From contig KL197714.1 in assembly GCA_000697665.1 (NCBI GenBank), positions 724,728-788,727 on the forward strand: DNA of 64,000 nt, given 5' to 3'. The stretch's first letter is position 1. Every line of letters starts with the position of its first letter. Of the stretch, positions 25,701 through 35,334 are shown one piece after another. This DNA comes from Jaapia argillacea MUCL 33604 (Eukaryota; Basidiomycota; Agaricomycetes; Jaapiales; Jaapiaceae). Both the position numbers and the translations under genes were made by a program. The notes beneath the pieces are model-generated. The model ran no database searches and was not told the DNA's origin. It saw only the letters and a program-made list of their open reading frames with translations.

Positions 25701-26518
25701 GATATATGATCATCGTGAAGGGCAATGTGTCTCCGACTATGTTATCTCTTCCTACATACCAACGCTCACCACCCTCCTTGGTCGCCCACCTCCCAACGTC
25801 GACTCTTTCAAAATGCTTGTTGTCATTCAACCAAACAGCAAACACCACGAACCCATTCCGTACGCCACAGAGGAACTACGGAGAATTGAGAAGATTGTCG
25901 ATAATGATGTCCTTGTCCGGTACGGCATCCAAGATGCACCGGCCTTGGTCTCCGACGTCCTCTCTGCAATTCCCACTGCGACTATCCTACATTTTGCGTG
26001 CCACGGAGTGCAGGTCTCTGCGGAACCGGCTCGCCAGGGGTACCAGGCTGTGAAATCGAACCCTCTTAATAGCGCACTTATTCTTGAAGATGGCTCAATG
26101 AAATTAACCGAAATTATGGAACTATCACTGAAGAACAAGTCCTTGGTATTCCTCAGTGCCTGCCAGACTGCAACAGGTGACGAGACCCTCCCGGATGAAT
26201 CCATGCATTTGTCCGCGACGATGCTTTTCGCCGGGTTCCAAGGCGTCGTTGGAACATTGTGGTAAGGGCTCACTATTTCTCAAGCAAAGCCAGTCCATTC
26301 TGACACCGCGAACTAGGTCCATTGATGACAGAGATGGCCCAGAAGTGGCAGAGGCCTTCTATCGTCACCTCTTTTCTTCATCACAACCTTCGCGGGGATC
26401 TCAGGTAGTTCCTGATACTGCTGAAGCTGCTCGTGCTCTGCATCTCGCAGTTAGAAAGCTTCGGGAGAAGGAGCAATCATTCATGCGATGGGTTCCATTT
26501 ATTCATCTCGGCTTTTGA
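22775..26518 (+). CDS. TPR-CHAT protein (caspase-like peptidase with tetratricopeptide repeats)
   Basis: Three exons (22775-25573, 25627-26261, 26317-26518) give exactly 1211 residues. The ATG at 22775 (MASRDNHSADDHTCSL) matches the ATG of the paralogue. Residues 20-650 carry many degenerate TPR units with the pattern DLDEAADLYRQSLTMLP / FELDEAVALSRTIVELSP. A helical linker (about 650-900) follows. The CHAT domain starts around RIWWCPSGSFNSLPIHAAGIY (residue 940) and ends WVPFIHLGF. His1059 in FACHGVQ and Cys1112 in FLSACQTA are at the positions of the CHAT/caspase dyad. The TPR part should act as a sensor or docking surface. CHAT proteases are related to caspases and separase and in several systems cleave a partner such as a gasdermin. 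No partner of that kind is recognised here. No signal or membrane segment is present. Confidence 0.95.
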
Positions 26519-26529
26519 TGATTTGTTGG

Positions 26530-26830
26530 TAACATCCGGGAAAAGCTCACATTCGGAGATTTCTTTGCCACCACCAAGGTTGAACTTTAACATGTTGATT
26601 CATTTGTACTCGTGTGAAGGTTATCGACTAAGTAACTGGAACCATTATTGTGAGAGGCTAGACAATGCGAAAAAATGTGGACTGGAGGAAATCGGACTTT
26701 GACTAAGTTACCCTGGACCCAACACTTGTTAGGCTTGATTGACAATTCTCGAGGCTTGCAAAACGGAGTCCCCTCGAATTCCGATTCGATAGAGGCCCAG
26801 GGAGAGCGTGGGTAGTTCAGTGACACTCGT
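26530..26830. repeat. CHAT 3'-flank repeat, copy B
   Basis: Second copy of the flank found at 17520-17760 and 35030-35310, with the same order of blocks. Past 26800 it also shares GGGAGAGCG and GATCGTAAT-like blocks with 35240-35300, so copies B and C extend further than copy A. Confidence 0.7.
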
Positions 26831-27069
26831 CCGAACAGATCGTAATTTCCTTGAAGGGTTATCACCAAAGCTGATTCCCGTCGTAGACTCTGGAAGGGAG
26901 AAGCAAAAGCGACGGGGTCTGACCTTTGAGACCGCTCGTCCTGCGAGTAGCTGGTGTCATGATCATTGCAATACTTATCCAAGATATCGATCACCTCCTT
27001 GCAGACACAAATGTACAGGGCATGTGAACCTTTCAGAACGCTAACGACGAGACGACTGTCGCGGAGCCC

Positions 27070-27160
27070 CTAAACCAACACCTCCCCTTTCTCACCACTC
27101 AACCTAAAATTCTGCTCGTCTTCAAAAGCACTCCGACCTCTTCCTTCGTGCTTTGAGAGC
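27070..27160 (-). pseudogene. Relic of the SLD3 C-terminal coding end
   Basis: In one minus-strand frame this stretch reads GRGRSAFEDEQNFRLSG then GEVLV and stop. The SLD3-like gene ends GRGLSDFDEEWDFGLSSG then GGGEVLVQG. The DNA also matches (AACCAACACCTCCCC in both). The F-box gene ends inside this relic and uses another frame of it for its last residues. Confidence 0.7.
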
Positions 27161-28688
27161 GTAATTTCAGCAAGGCTATGGTGATGCCGGGAGGCGACCC
27201 TTTCGACGCGGATACGAGAAGATGAGGAAAAAGTCGATCCAAGACCGCAGCGATCCATGCGTAATCGTCGGTCGTAGAAACCAAGTCAAACGCTAATTCG
27301 CGGAGGGGGTGAGATAAGATAGGAGTGTCTTGTACTATCTGGGTAGGATCGTCGTCACGGAAGACCAATTTCTCAAACGCGAGTCTGGTGAGCTTTGGGC
27401 ATCGTAGGGCGAGCGACCAGAGGGACGAGATGGGAAAGGCGTATTGAGTTGAAAGACTCTCCAATTTCGGCCAAGCAGACGCCATACGGTCTACTAAATC
27501 AGGTTCCATGACGCGCGGGTCGTTCACGGCGCTCCATAGTCGCAATTCGACTTTCCGAAGAAGTCCTAGGCGAAAGAAAGATTCAATGCAAGGCATTTTA
27601 AGGTCTGATAGCCAAGGGGTGAAATTGCAAAGACAAATTTCCTCGAATTTGGGGAAGATGGTGAGGGTCGAAAGCAACGCGTCCAAATCTGCCGGAGAGT
27701 CGTTGTGGAGGTGCCGCACATCCAAGCTCCTAAACGACATGGATGTGATAGCCTTGACGATGAGTAGGAGGGAAGTCACGGGAATGTGACTGAACCCCAG
27801 GGACTTGAGGGCTGGGAAGCTTGAAGTCGGTGAGATGTGACCTCGGATGGGTTTGATAGCTTGGAGGCCAGAAATGGATTGAAGTTCGGGGAGAGTACCA
27901 AGTGCGTTCAATAACTCGGCATCCACATATCCCTGATCCATGAGGAGCAAAGATAGATCCAAAGATCGCAGGTGATGGAAAGTGCCGATGAAAGCAAGGG
28001 ACATGTCTTGAATTCTCCCGCGAAGCGCAAAGTGCTCGAGGGAGGGGCATCTGCGGGCGAGTGTGGAAACAAAGCATTCGGCTACCTCGTATTTATCGGG
28101 CTGGTCAAAATCCAGAGCCTCCCACCAATATGTCCCAAGAGAAAGTGTCTGGAGGGATGTCATCAGAAAAGGTGATATCTCCTCGATAAATTGGTGGTCG
28201 AAAAGCAAATCTAGCTCGTCGTGAAGCCATGTAAGGGACCTCAAATTGGGAAACATGGGGAGAGGCCTCGAAAGAGCAAGCCGGCTGTAAATTCTGCAGT
28301 CGCCGTCGGTAGCTCCACCATGATGATAGCGAAGGACGCGGATGCGATGGGCATAGATATCGAAGCGAATCCAATGTTGGTCCTCAATAGGACCGCCGAG
28401 GTACTGTAGATAATCATTAGAACGAAGAAGGCCGGAGAAGACATGCAGCATGCAACTCACATAAGTGACTGCACCGTCCTCAGGGTCTATCTTCGACTGT
28501 ACTACGGGGATGAGCTCCATCAGCGGTCTCATGCTATCCATCTCATACCACAAAACATCGAGAGCGGGACCCGCCAAACTTCTGGAGCAACGTGCAAGTT
28601 GAGCAAGAGTTCCGGAGCGCTCCCGGAGGTCAATAGACCAGCATATTTCGTGACACAGTTCTTCGACGAGGAAGACTTTCTGGGCCAT
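27099..28688 (-). CDS. F-box protein with leucine-rich C-terminal region
   Basis: Single-exon gene of 529 residues starting MAQKVFLVEELCHEIC; an upstream frame extension with another ATG (28721) is possible but is not matched in the paralogue. Residues 5-45 (VFLVEELCHEICWSID ... ARCSRSLAGPALDVLW) fit the F-box helix bundle that binds Skp1 in SCF ubiquitin ligases. The rest has spaced leucine patterns (LRSLDLSLLLM, LKSLGFSHIP, FRSLDVRHLH, LRELAFDLV) like the irregular leucine-rich repeats of fungal F-box proteins, the usual substrate-binding part. It is convergent with the TPR-CHAT gene and co-duplicated with it. The last 15-20 residues are encoded by a piece of sequence shared with the SLD3 3' end, which looks like a secondary C-terminus. 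Confidence 0.8.
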   Translation of the reverse strand: MAQKVFLVEELCHEICWSIDLRERSGTLAQLARCSRSLAGPALDVLWYEMDSMRPLMELIPVVQSKIDPEDGAVTYVSCMLHVFSGLLRSNDYLQYLGGPIEDQHWIRFDIYAHRIRVLRYHHGGATDGDCRIYSRLALSRPLPMFPNLRSLTWLHDELDLLFDHQFIEEISPFLMTSLQTLSLGTYWWEALDFDQPDKYEVAECFVSTLARRCPSLEHFALRGRIQDMSLAFIGTFHHLRSLDLSLLLMDQGYVDAELLNALGTLPELQSISGLQAIKPIRGHISPTSSFPALKSLGFSHIPVTSLLLIVKAITSMSFRSLDVRHLHNDSPADLDALLSTLTIFPKFEEICLCNFTPWLSDLKMPCIESFFRLGLLRKVELRLWSAVNDPRVMEPDLVDRMASAWPKLESLSTQYAFPISSLWSLALRCPKLTRLAFEKLVFRDDDPTQIVQDTPILSHPLRELAFDLVSTTDDYAWIAAVLDRLFPHLLVSASKGSPPGITIALLKLRSQSTKEEVGVLLKTSRILG

Positions 28689-29115
28689 AGCCTTCAGATG
28701 AGAGCGCCAAACAGAGTGCAATAGTTAGTACTTCGTGTTGCGATCGATCAATCCCACGCATCCGTGACGCGTGAGATGTGACTGGTCGCGAGACTGCTGT
28801 TGATCCTTGAGCTGTCCACAGCTCGCGTTGCTCATGATCGATGCATGATCAGTCAGTGGGGAGATTGATTCGGAAGTGCTTGTCTTCAGCATTTCTTATT
28901 TATTCTTCAGATTGCCAAAGTGTAGCCCTCCACTATGTATTACAGCCAGAAAATAGTTGGGTATTGGTCGGTCGCGAATCGCCAAGATTCAGTCTGCGTC
29001 CAGTTCCTAGCGGCAATTCTTCATCTCCTCAAAGAGTTGCACCCATCCGAAATAACCCACCTTAGTCGTCGGACGCCCAAGTCTTCCAAAGCTCAGTACA
29101 GCGCCATGGAGTCCT
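28689..29115. other. Intergenic, no gene recognised
   Basis: Probable promoter of the F-box gene on the left and 3' flank of the membrane gene on the right. Only short frames occur. Confidence 0.4.
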
Positions 29116-30409
29116 TCAAGTAACGTCCTTGGTTGATTGGCCGTTGTCCGTGTCTGCTTCAGAAGTCAAGGAGGGACCCTGAAGATCGTGCAACACTACT
29201 GCATATCCACCCAAAGAGGAGTTCCCATCCAACTGCCGTCCGATATCTGCTTCCTCGTCAAAGTCCCGACCTTCACAGTCATTGACATGCCCTAGATTCT
29301 CGTCATCAAGAATTTTGAGCTCAAGAGCAACGTCGTGAAGAAATGTCGCTACACCACCTTGCCGTATTTCGTCACGCAAGTTAGGGTACTGGAGTAAGAT
29401 GGCATTTCGAAGGTTCTTGTGAGCGAACAGGCCTAGGGTGCCAAAGGGTGAGATGGTTTTCGTGCCTGTCATACTGTCAAATCAATGGTTTGTGAACGTT
29501 ACGGAGAGACTATATTTACCGAAGACAAGTGCCAAGAGCGTCATGCCGAATAACATGGCGAATATGGTCTCGACGACAGTAAAAACACCACCAAGGAGAC
29601 CGAGGGATGAAAGGATGGTATACTGTCGGTATTCCTCGAAGGTCACGCCAGTACTCATGGTCTCTATCCCTGAGAGAGTCAATGTTGATGTGTTGGCGGG
29701 AAACTTGGTTGTGTTATCCGCTGAAATGTCTCCTATGAGTTTTCAAAGGATATTGGGTGGGGACAGATGAGCGAGGAGTGAAGGACAATGCAGCAATTTC
29801 CTCACTAAGAGTGTAGACAGAAACATCGATGTAGTCCTTTTCGTACGCAGTCGTGAGTGGCGATACTCGTGTTGGACAAGATGGGACATACTGCACCAAA
29901 CCCTAATACATCCTTCCAAGAGCTCTGGAGAATTCGTTGTACCGCAGAAGTGGTCACACTACCCCGATAGTGGACATCCTTCGCCATTATTAGTGGGGTG
30001 GCGACGTTTACCATATCCCATATAGCCACGCCAGAACTGGCTGCGGTGGCATTGTACATAAATATCTGGTGGTCTAGGATTGTGCTATTGCTCTCGAGGC
30101 TGATCTGAATAAGTGCTGTTGGAAGACGATATGATCAATAAGTCGTTTAGGCGGGGAAAATATTCGCGGCTTGTTCCCGATACTCACTAGGAGGAGTGTT
30201 GATCATTGACCGACCAACAACTGAGCAATCAAATGTAAAGGTCTGCGTAAAGTGGAGGAGATCGGTTGCATATTCCCCGATATCCCCGGGGCAAAGGTCT
30301 GGAGAATGCGTTCGTCAGGGGAGGACCGCAAGCGACTCAGTCAGCAAGAATGCATACAATTCGATCCGTTCGGGTAGACCCATGACACATTGGGGGGATA
30401 GTTGACGTT

Positions 30410-31531
30410 CTATGACGGTTCATTTGCACAAATATTAGTTTCCGCGCCCCGCGTAATAAATCCCGCGCGCGCTGTACAAACCCAACCGCGCTGTTTCCGA
30501 TACACCAGAAATTCTTGAAGTCTCCATCCTAGGAGACCCTGCTGACCCTTTGAGAGGCCCATTTACGCCGATAATCTGTCTTAAACTCAAAATAAATATA
30601 TGTTTTATGGCTCGTATGTATTTTCGAACGGACGGCTTCTTTCGGGAATTGCCGACTTTCCAAAAGTGGCAATTTCATGTCTATCTTCGGAAGTTGAGTT
30701 CATGACCGAATTCTCACGACCTCATTTCTCGTTCGCCTCTATCGTCTGCACGTCGATGCTCATCCCTGCTTGTGTACCAGCCCCTCATCAATTTCATCTC
30801 TTATGATTTGACTATTTCCCTTTGGTTTTCCTGATATGACAAACACTCATTCTCGTCGCCCTCTGGGTCCAGGTCCTGTACGGACTCTGGAGCATGTTTG
30901 TTCAGAAGGAGTCGAAATGGCAGGAGGGGCTCGAGATTTGTATTGGTATCACTCAACCAACCTGGTATGTCCTATTTTGTCCTTTTCATAGAATCCTATC
31001 TCCTGCTAGCCCACTCTCCCTAGCTCCAGGAAGCCCAGAACACCACTCCCCCACTCCCATCCTCCCCCTCCCCTACCATGCTCTCCTTCCTTCCTCTCCC
31101 CTACTCTCCCCTTCCTTCTCCCCACTCTCCTTCTCCCCATCCTCCTCCCTCCCCACCCCTGCTCCCCTGGCTCCTCCCTCCTTATCCCCATCCCTCCTCA
31201 TCCTCCTCATCCTCATCCTCCTCCTCCCTCCTCATCTTCATCCTCCTCCATCCCATCCCCATAATCCTCCCCATTCCATTTCAATATGTAGCATATTGTA
31301 ATAGATATCATATTATACTCAATTCCGAGCTTATACAATATCTATTTAATTCAAATTCAAGACAGATTATCGGCATAAATGGGCCTCTCAAAGGGTCAGT
31401 AGGGTCTCCAAGGATGGAGACTTCAAGAATTTCTGGTGTATCGGAAACAGCGCGGCTAGGTTCGTACAGCGCGCGCGGGATTTATTACGCGGGGCGCGGA
31501 AACTAATATTTGTGCAAATGAACCGTCATAG
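30410..31531. mobile_element. Non-autonomous DNA transposon with long terminal inverted repeats
   Basis: The left end CTATGACGGTTCATTTGCAC (from 30410) is the exact reverse complement of the right end at 31512-31531. The inverted repeats extend about 180 bases (30410-30590 and 31350-31531) with only scattered mismatches, including the GC-rich block CCGCGCCCCGCG. The direct repeat ACGTT lies at 30405-30409 and 31532-31536. Taking out the element and one ACGTT restores the membrane-protein frame ...SLER-QLSP, which fixes the borders and the 5-base target duplication. The interior has no transposase. It contains one exon-like stretch near 30870-30965 (LYGLWSMFVQKESKW, flanked by CCAG and GTATGT) and a long CT-rich tract. 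Superfamily unknown; the long inverted repeats recall MULE-like elements, but those usually give 8-11 base duplications. Confidence 0.9.
31020..31270. repeat. CT-rich low-complexity tract inside the TIR element
   Basis: About 250 bases almost without purines on the plus strand, built from irregular CTCCC, CCTCAT and CCTCCTC units. Open frames across it are low-complexity artefacts. Confidence 0.85.
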
Positions 31532-32998
31532 ACGTTCCAGTGATTCTCCGGTGAATTTGTCAATAGCTAAGACGATGATTGGTATAAATCCAGGAAGAAA
31601 AGAACAGCGGGATGATACAAACCAGAAGAATACCCATGTCAAACATAAAAGTCGGCACGGAGTTGTTGAATTGAAGGAGCATAGGGTTTGGGGGATAAAA
31701 TACTGCACGGACCGGTGGGGACCAGTCATCTTGGATGATGTCAACAACGAGCACCAAGGTGTACAATCCCATGGATAGGACGGCTAAGAAGCCGACCAAC
31801 CCACGGATGATGGCAAACAACTTTGGCTCAAATCTTGTGGAGAAAAATCAGTGAGAGGAGCGATTAGTACATATTATAGCCGGAAGTCTCACCGATGCTT
31901 GCGGAAGATGGTGTGGCGAAAGATCAGACCGCCCAGCACGTCGTGGATGAGTGCGCGTCGTTCCTCTACAGGCCTGGGGGTACCAATCACGAAAGACCGT
32001 GCTGCTTGTAAGACACTCGGCCTAGGGCCCGCTCGTCGCGGCACTTGAGGGTTAGGATTCGTGCGAGATCGGGTGGAAAAGGCCGAGAAAGAAAGGAGGA
32101 TGAGTAACGCTAGAGAGCACAGCGCGACATGGAGGCACAGAACAATATTGACAATGCCCAAGAATAAGCCGAATGAGACTGAGGCTATCCCTGTGACTGA
32201 AGGCAGATTCCGATCGTGAGTTCACGAGTTACCCCAACAAAGTAGAAAGCTCTAACAAGTGGACATTACTATGAGGCCGGCCATCCAAAACATCTCCAAC
32301 CACGCATTGGACGCAATGCTGTGCTTTCGCCACGGCGCAACAATGTCGCTGGAAACGCCATAAGTTCCCAATGCCAGTGACAACGACGGTCATTCATAAG
32401 GGATGGATGCTCACGACATAACCAACATGATGATTGAAAACGAATATAGACCCAAATCCATCCACGGTCCCAGTGTGGTCAAGGAGACGATACAAATCCC
32501 TGCGCTGGCGATGACAATCAGACCGCGGAGAGCGATGCGTGCCCGATGGCTGATGTGTATCGTCATGATGGGATGAAGAATCCAACACAGCCCAGTCCGA
32601 GTGGAGGGGTCGTGCGGATAGTTGGAGAAACGGGTCACCAAAGGGATGGTGTTAACCCTTCGTCACCGTTAGGCGACGAGCTTTTGTCTCGTGCTATAGG
32701 CATGGCACAGCCAAAGAAGAACGCGAAACGGAGGCAACCTGAATCAACGTCACGGTCATAACGCACATCAAATTCCTCGGTTTCTTGATGCCCATTTGCT
32801 GCGTTGTTGACATGTCTACCAGCGTCAGAAATATCAATCAGAACTTGATGGGACATCCCCAGTACAAGCTGTGTGGGTGAACATTAAGTATCACAGCTTT
32901 GTAAAACGGCGTCTGAGGCTGAGTGAGCAAACAACGTAAAACGTAGATAAGGAGTCCCACCACGACGCAGGCATCTACACACAAGTCCGATCATTGCA

Positions 32999-34900
32999 TT
33001 ACATTTTCCGAATCAACAAGATTGCGCCTATGGTGATGGCGCCCACGACCGAGAGACGTGTATCACGGAAGGCATAGATGGCGATTGACGAGGCGAGGGC
33101 GACTAATGACCAAGACAGCAGGGTGATCGGGAGACTAAGGGTGAACGCAATAGTGTTCGGGGAACCAGGGGGGCATGTTACAAGGTCCTGGGGGTGACGA
33201 ATACCAAAGGAGTGAGATTTGGAACTTGGAGGTGGGATAATCAATGATAGTGCCCTCACCAATTGTTCCACCTCTGTGTCAAGGCTTGTCCGATATTGAA
33301 CCACGAGGGGTATAGACGTCATGATGGCGCCAACTGCGAAAAAGCATGACAGAATGCTTGTCACAATTGGAGGATCATAACCACCGAGGGTGATAAGAAT
33401 CATATTGGCACTGGCGGTGCGTAGGTGTCGGTGTTGACATGAAACGTGAGTCAGGGCCATGGATGTGATCACAGAGACAGACCGAATTCACCATAAAATG
33501 ATTGCAGCCTATGGAGTTGATGTTTGGTGAAAGATCGTTGAATGTAATTGGGACCGACCACTGACGAGCACGTTTGAATGAGACCATTCTACCAGGCATG
33601 AACGGAGGACACGTCGCCAAGCTTCTCGTGGCGAAACATTCGCACCCATACGTGCACCCTCGAGTCGAGCGAGATACATGGAAGGCACTCTAAGGAGCAA
33701 AGCCCCCAGGATGATATCTCTCCACGTGCGCGTCTTCCTCGTAGTGGCGACGTGCCGAGTGGGAAGGTCGTATATCCCGTATTGTCGCATCCATTGATCA
33801 TCGACTGTTTTCTCAATCCATGATCAGACACAGTCAAGGCCGCCAGGGTGGAAAGAGAAGCTCACGAATACGACCTAGAAGTCGTGATGCAAGCCAAGTA
33901 TAGTTGGGAGCTGTTCAAAAGGAACGACCGGACTTAGCCCTGGAGTTTGAAAAGGGAATGCGCGGATATGGACTCATTCATACTTTCTGTACCATCCGAT
34001 CCATCTAGTCAGCCAACGAAGCCACACGGATTATCCAAGGAACTCACTCTGCGGAAGAGTTTCCAAGAGCCCAAGAAGCCTCTGACAGTCTTCAACGTTC
34101 CAAGGAGCAACGATAGAGGCGTTTGATGGTTCGATGTGACCTATCAAGCCGCAGAATCGGAGATGACGACATCATCAAGGAAAGTCAACGCACCAGCATA
34201 TATACATGTCAGAGCGCCAAGTAGAGTTCGGTTTGCCCCCATCGACAAAGAAACACAGGGAAATCGTTCCAAATGACGACAGTAATTTCTCTTCGTGAAA
34301 AGTTCTGAAGATATCAACCATGTTAGGAACCAAAGTAGGATCAACGTAATTATCATGATAACCCACCCAAGCAGCTCGTCGGTGTTGGACTACTCAAACC
34401 CAACTTATCCAACGGAACGTCGCCAAGCCAGAACACCGACTCCATCTCATGATTCACCAAGTAATACCCCGGCGCCGGGTCGACAGTCAAGTACAATTCA
34501 CGGTTCTGGTTCTCCAGATCCAATGAAGGGTACATCCTTGTACCTACAATGTTGATAAGTTGGTACAGTTCTTCGATCCGCTCGTAGATACGCGGATCCC
34601 GGACGTTGGCCTCTGTCACAACCTTCCAAAAGGTGTTTTGAAAATAACGGCGTCCGTTTGGGTGGGTATGCTCGAGCCAGTGGTCGGGTGAGTCTTTGGG
34701 ACCTCCACCATCGATTGAGCTAATTTTTTCGCATCAAAGGAAACAGAAATGGTCAGTGTCGACATGAGAACCTAGAAACACTAACAATGGGTATTTCTCA
34801 CCGTTTCTGTCGATGGATCGGTCCCGCAGGGAAAGTAAATTGAATTGGATCAGTTTCTCCACCGTCCGCTCTGCAGAAAACAGCGCAGTTAATATGTCCA
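32999..34900 (-). CDS. Multi-span membrane protein with N-terminal WW-like motif
   Basis: The N-terminal exon reads PDHWLEHTHPNGRRYFQNTF then WKVVTEANVRDPRIYERI. The Trp, the Asn-Gly turn and the Tyr-Phe pair are WW-domain-like. Next come YLTVDPAPGYYLVNHEMES and VFWLGDVPLDKLGL, a block I know from an agaricomycete family in which the WW-like start is followed by a helical part and four to five membrane segments at the C-terminus. Here those segments include GGYDPPIVTSILSCFFAVGA and FTLSLPITLLSWSLVALASS, with a C-end AILLIRKM. Introns are frequent and not all resolved between 33.5 and 34.4 kb, and a block near 34080 (WNVEDCQRLLGLLETLPQ) belongs to the same reading. The true start is not determined and may lie near 34.9 kb. 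Function unknown; I infer membrane attachment of a cytosolic WW-like module. Confidence 0.6.
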
Positions 34901-35029
34901 ACAAAAACATCAGTTATCCAGAGGTCAGTGCCTCACTGGTGTAGTTGAACAGTCACAGGGTCATGTCGGGTGGCTTGAAGGGGGGTTATAGGTAGGGGAA
35001 AGGATGATACGGGCACCGCCTTGAGTGTA

Positions 35030-35310
35030 ATGCTACCGCCAAGTTCGAAACGTGTCGATTCATTTGTGCTCATAATGGGAAGGCTGCTGACTGAATACCT
35101 GGAAAATACGTTGTAAGAGAGGCTGGACAGATACGAGAAAACGCGGACGGAGGGAAATCGGGGTTTAAGTGACCCCAACCCGTGTGAGGAATGAGGCTCC
35201 AATCCTCGAGGCTTAACCATTGGGTGATAAGATGGCTGATTCGACAGGGAGAGAGCGTTTGTAGGTTGGTGATACTCGCTCTGGCAGGTCGTAATCTCGT
35301 CTGCGGTTGC
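35030..35310. repeat. CHAT 3'-flank repeat, copy C
   Basis: Third copy of the flank found after both CHAT genes (blocks CGATTCATTTGTGCTC, GAGAGGCTGGACAGATAC, CTCGAGGCTT), but no CHAT coding sequence is next to it. It abuts the SLD3 3' end. Confidence 0.75.
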
Positions 35311-35334
35311 AGAGAAAGCATATCCAACCAAATA

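Larger units (their letters stand above)
22110..28690. repeat. Duplicated cassette, copy 2 (intact TPR-CHAT plus intact F-box)
   Basis: Homologous to 13100-18510 and in the same orientation, so the pair is a direct tandem duplication with about 3.6 kb between. This copy keeps both genes open. The spacer between the CHAT stop and the F-box stop is 580 bases here and carries extra sequence at 26770-27098, including a piece resembling the SLD3 3' end. Confidence 0.85.
29116..32850 (-). pseudogene. Agaricomycete membrane protein gene split by a TIR element
   Basis: Exons read on the minus strand include one with a membrane segment (ALRGLIVIASAGICIVSLTTL), then LHVALCSLALLILLSF and VLQAARSFVIGTPRPVEERR. 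After a splice this continues as HRFEPKLFAIIRGLVGFLAVL, then FNNSVPTFMFDM-AIDKFTGESLER. That exon is interrupted by the element at 30410-31531 and continues QLSPQCVMGLPERIELY. Downstream are a glycosylated lumenal part (MYNATAASSGVAIWDMVN), a membrane segment (LLGGVFTVVETIFAMLFGMTLLALVFG) and a C-tail GTKTISPFGTLGLFAHKNLR ending STKDVT. Layout and motifs match a large, unnamed agaricomycete membrane family. The N-terminal exon near 32.6-32.85 kb is uncertain. Without removal of the insert by splicing the gene cannot make the full protein. Confidence 0.65.

Noticed and set aside
30894-31301. 135-codon plus-strand open frame inside the TIR element
   Set aside because: Most of it is the CT-rich tract, giving Leu/Pro/Ser low complexity. 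Only the first 25 codons look like a possible exon, and that is reported separately.
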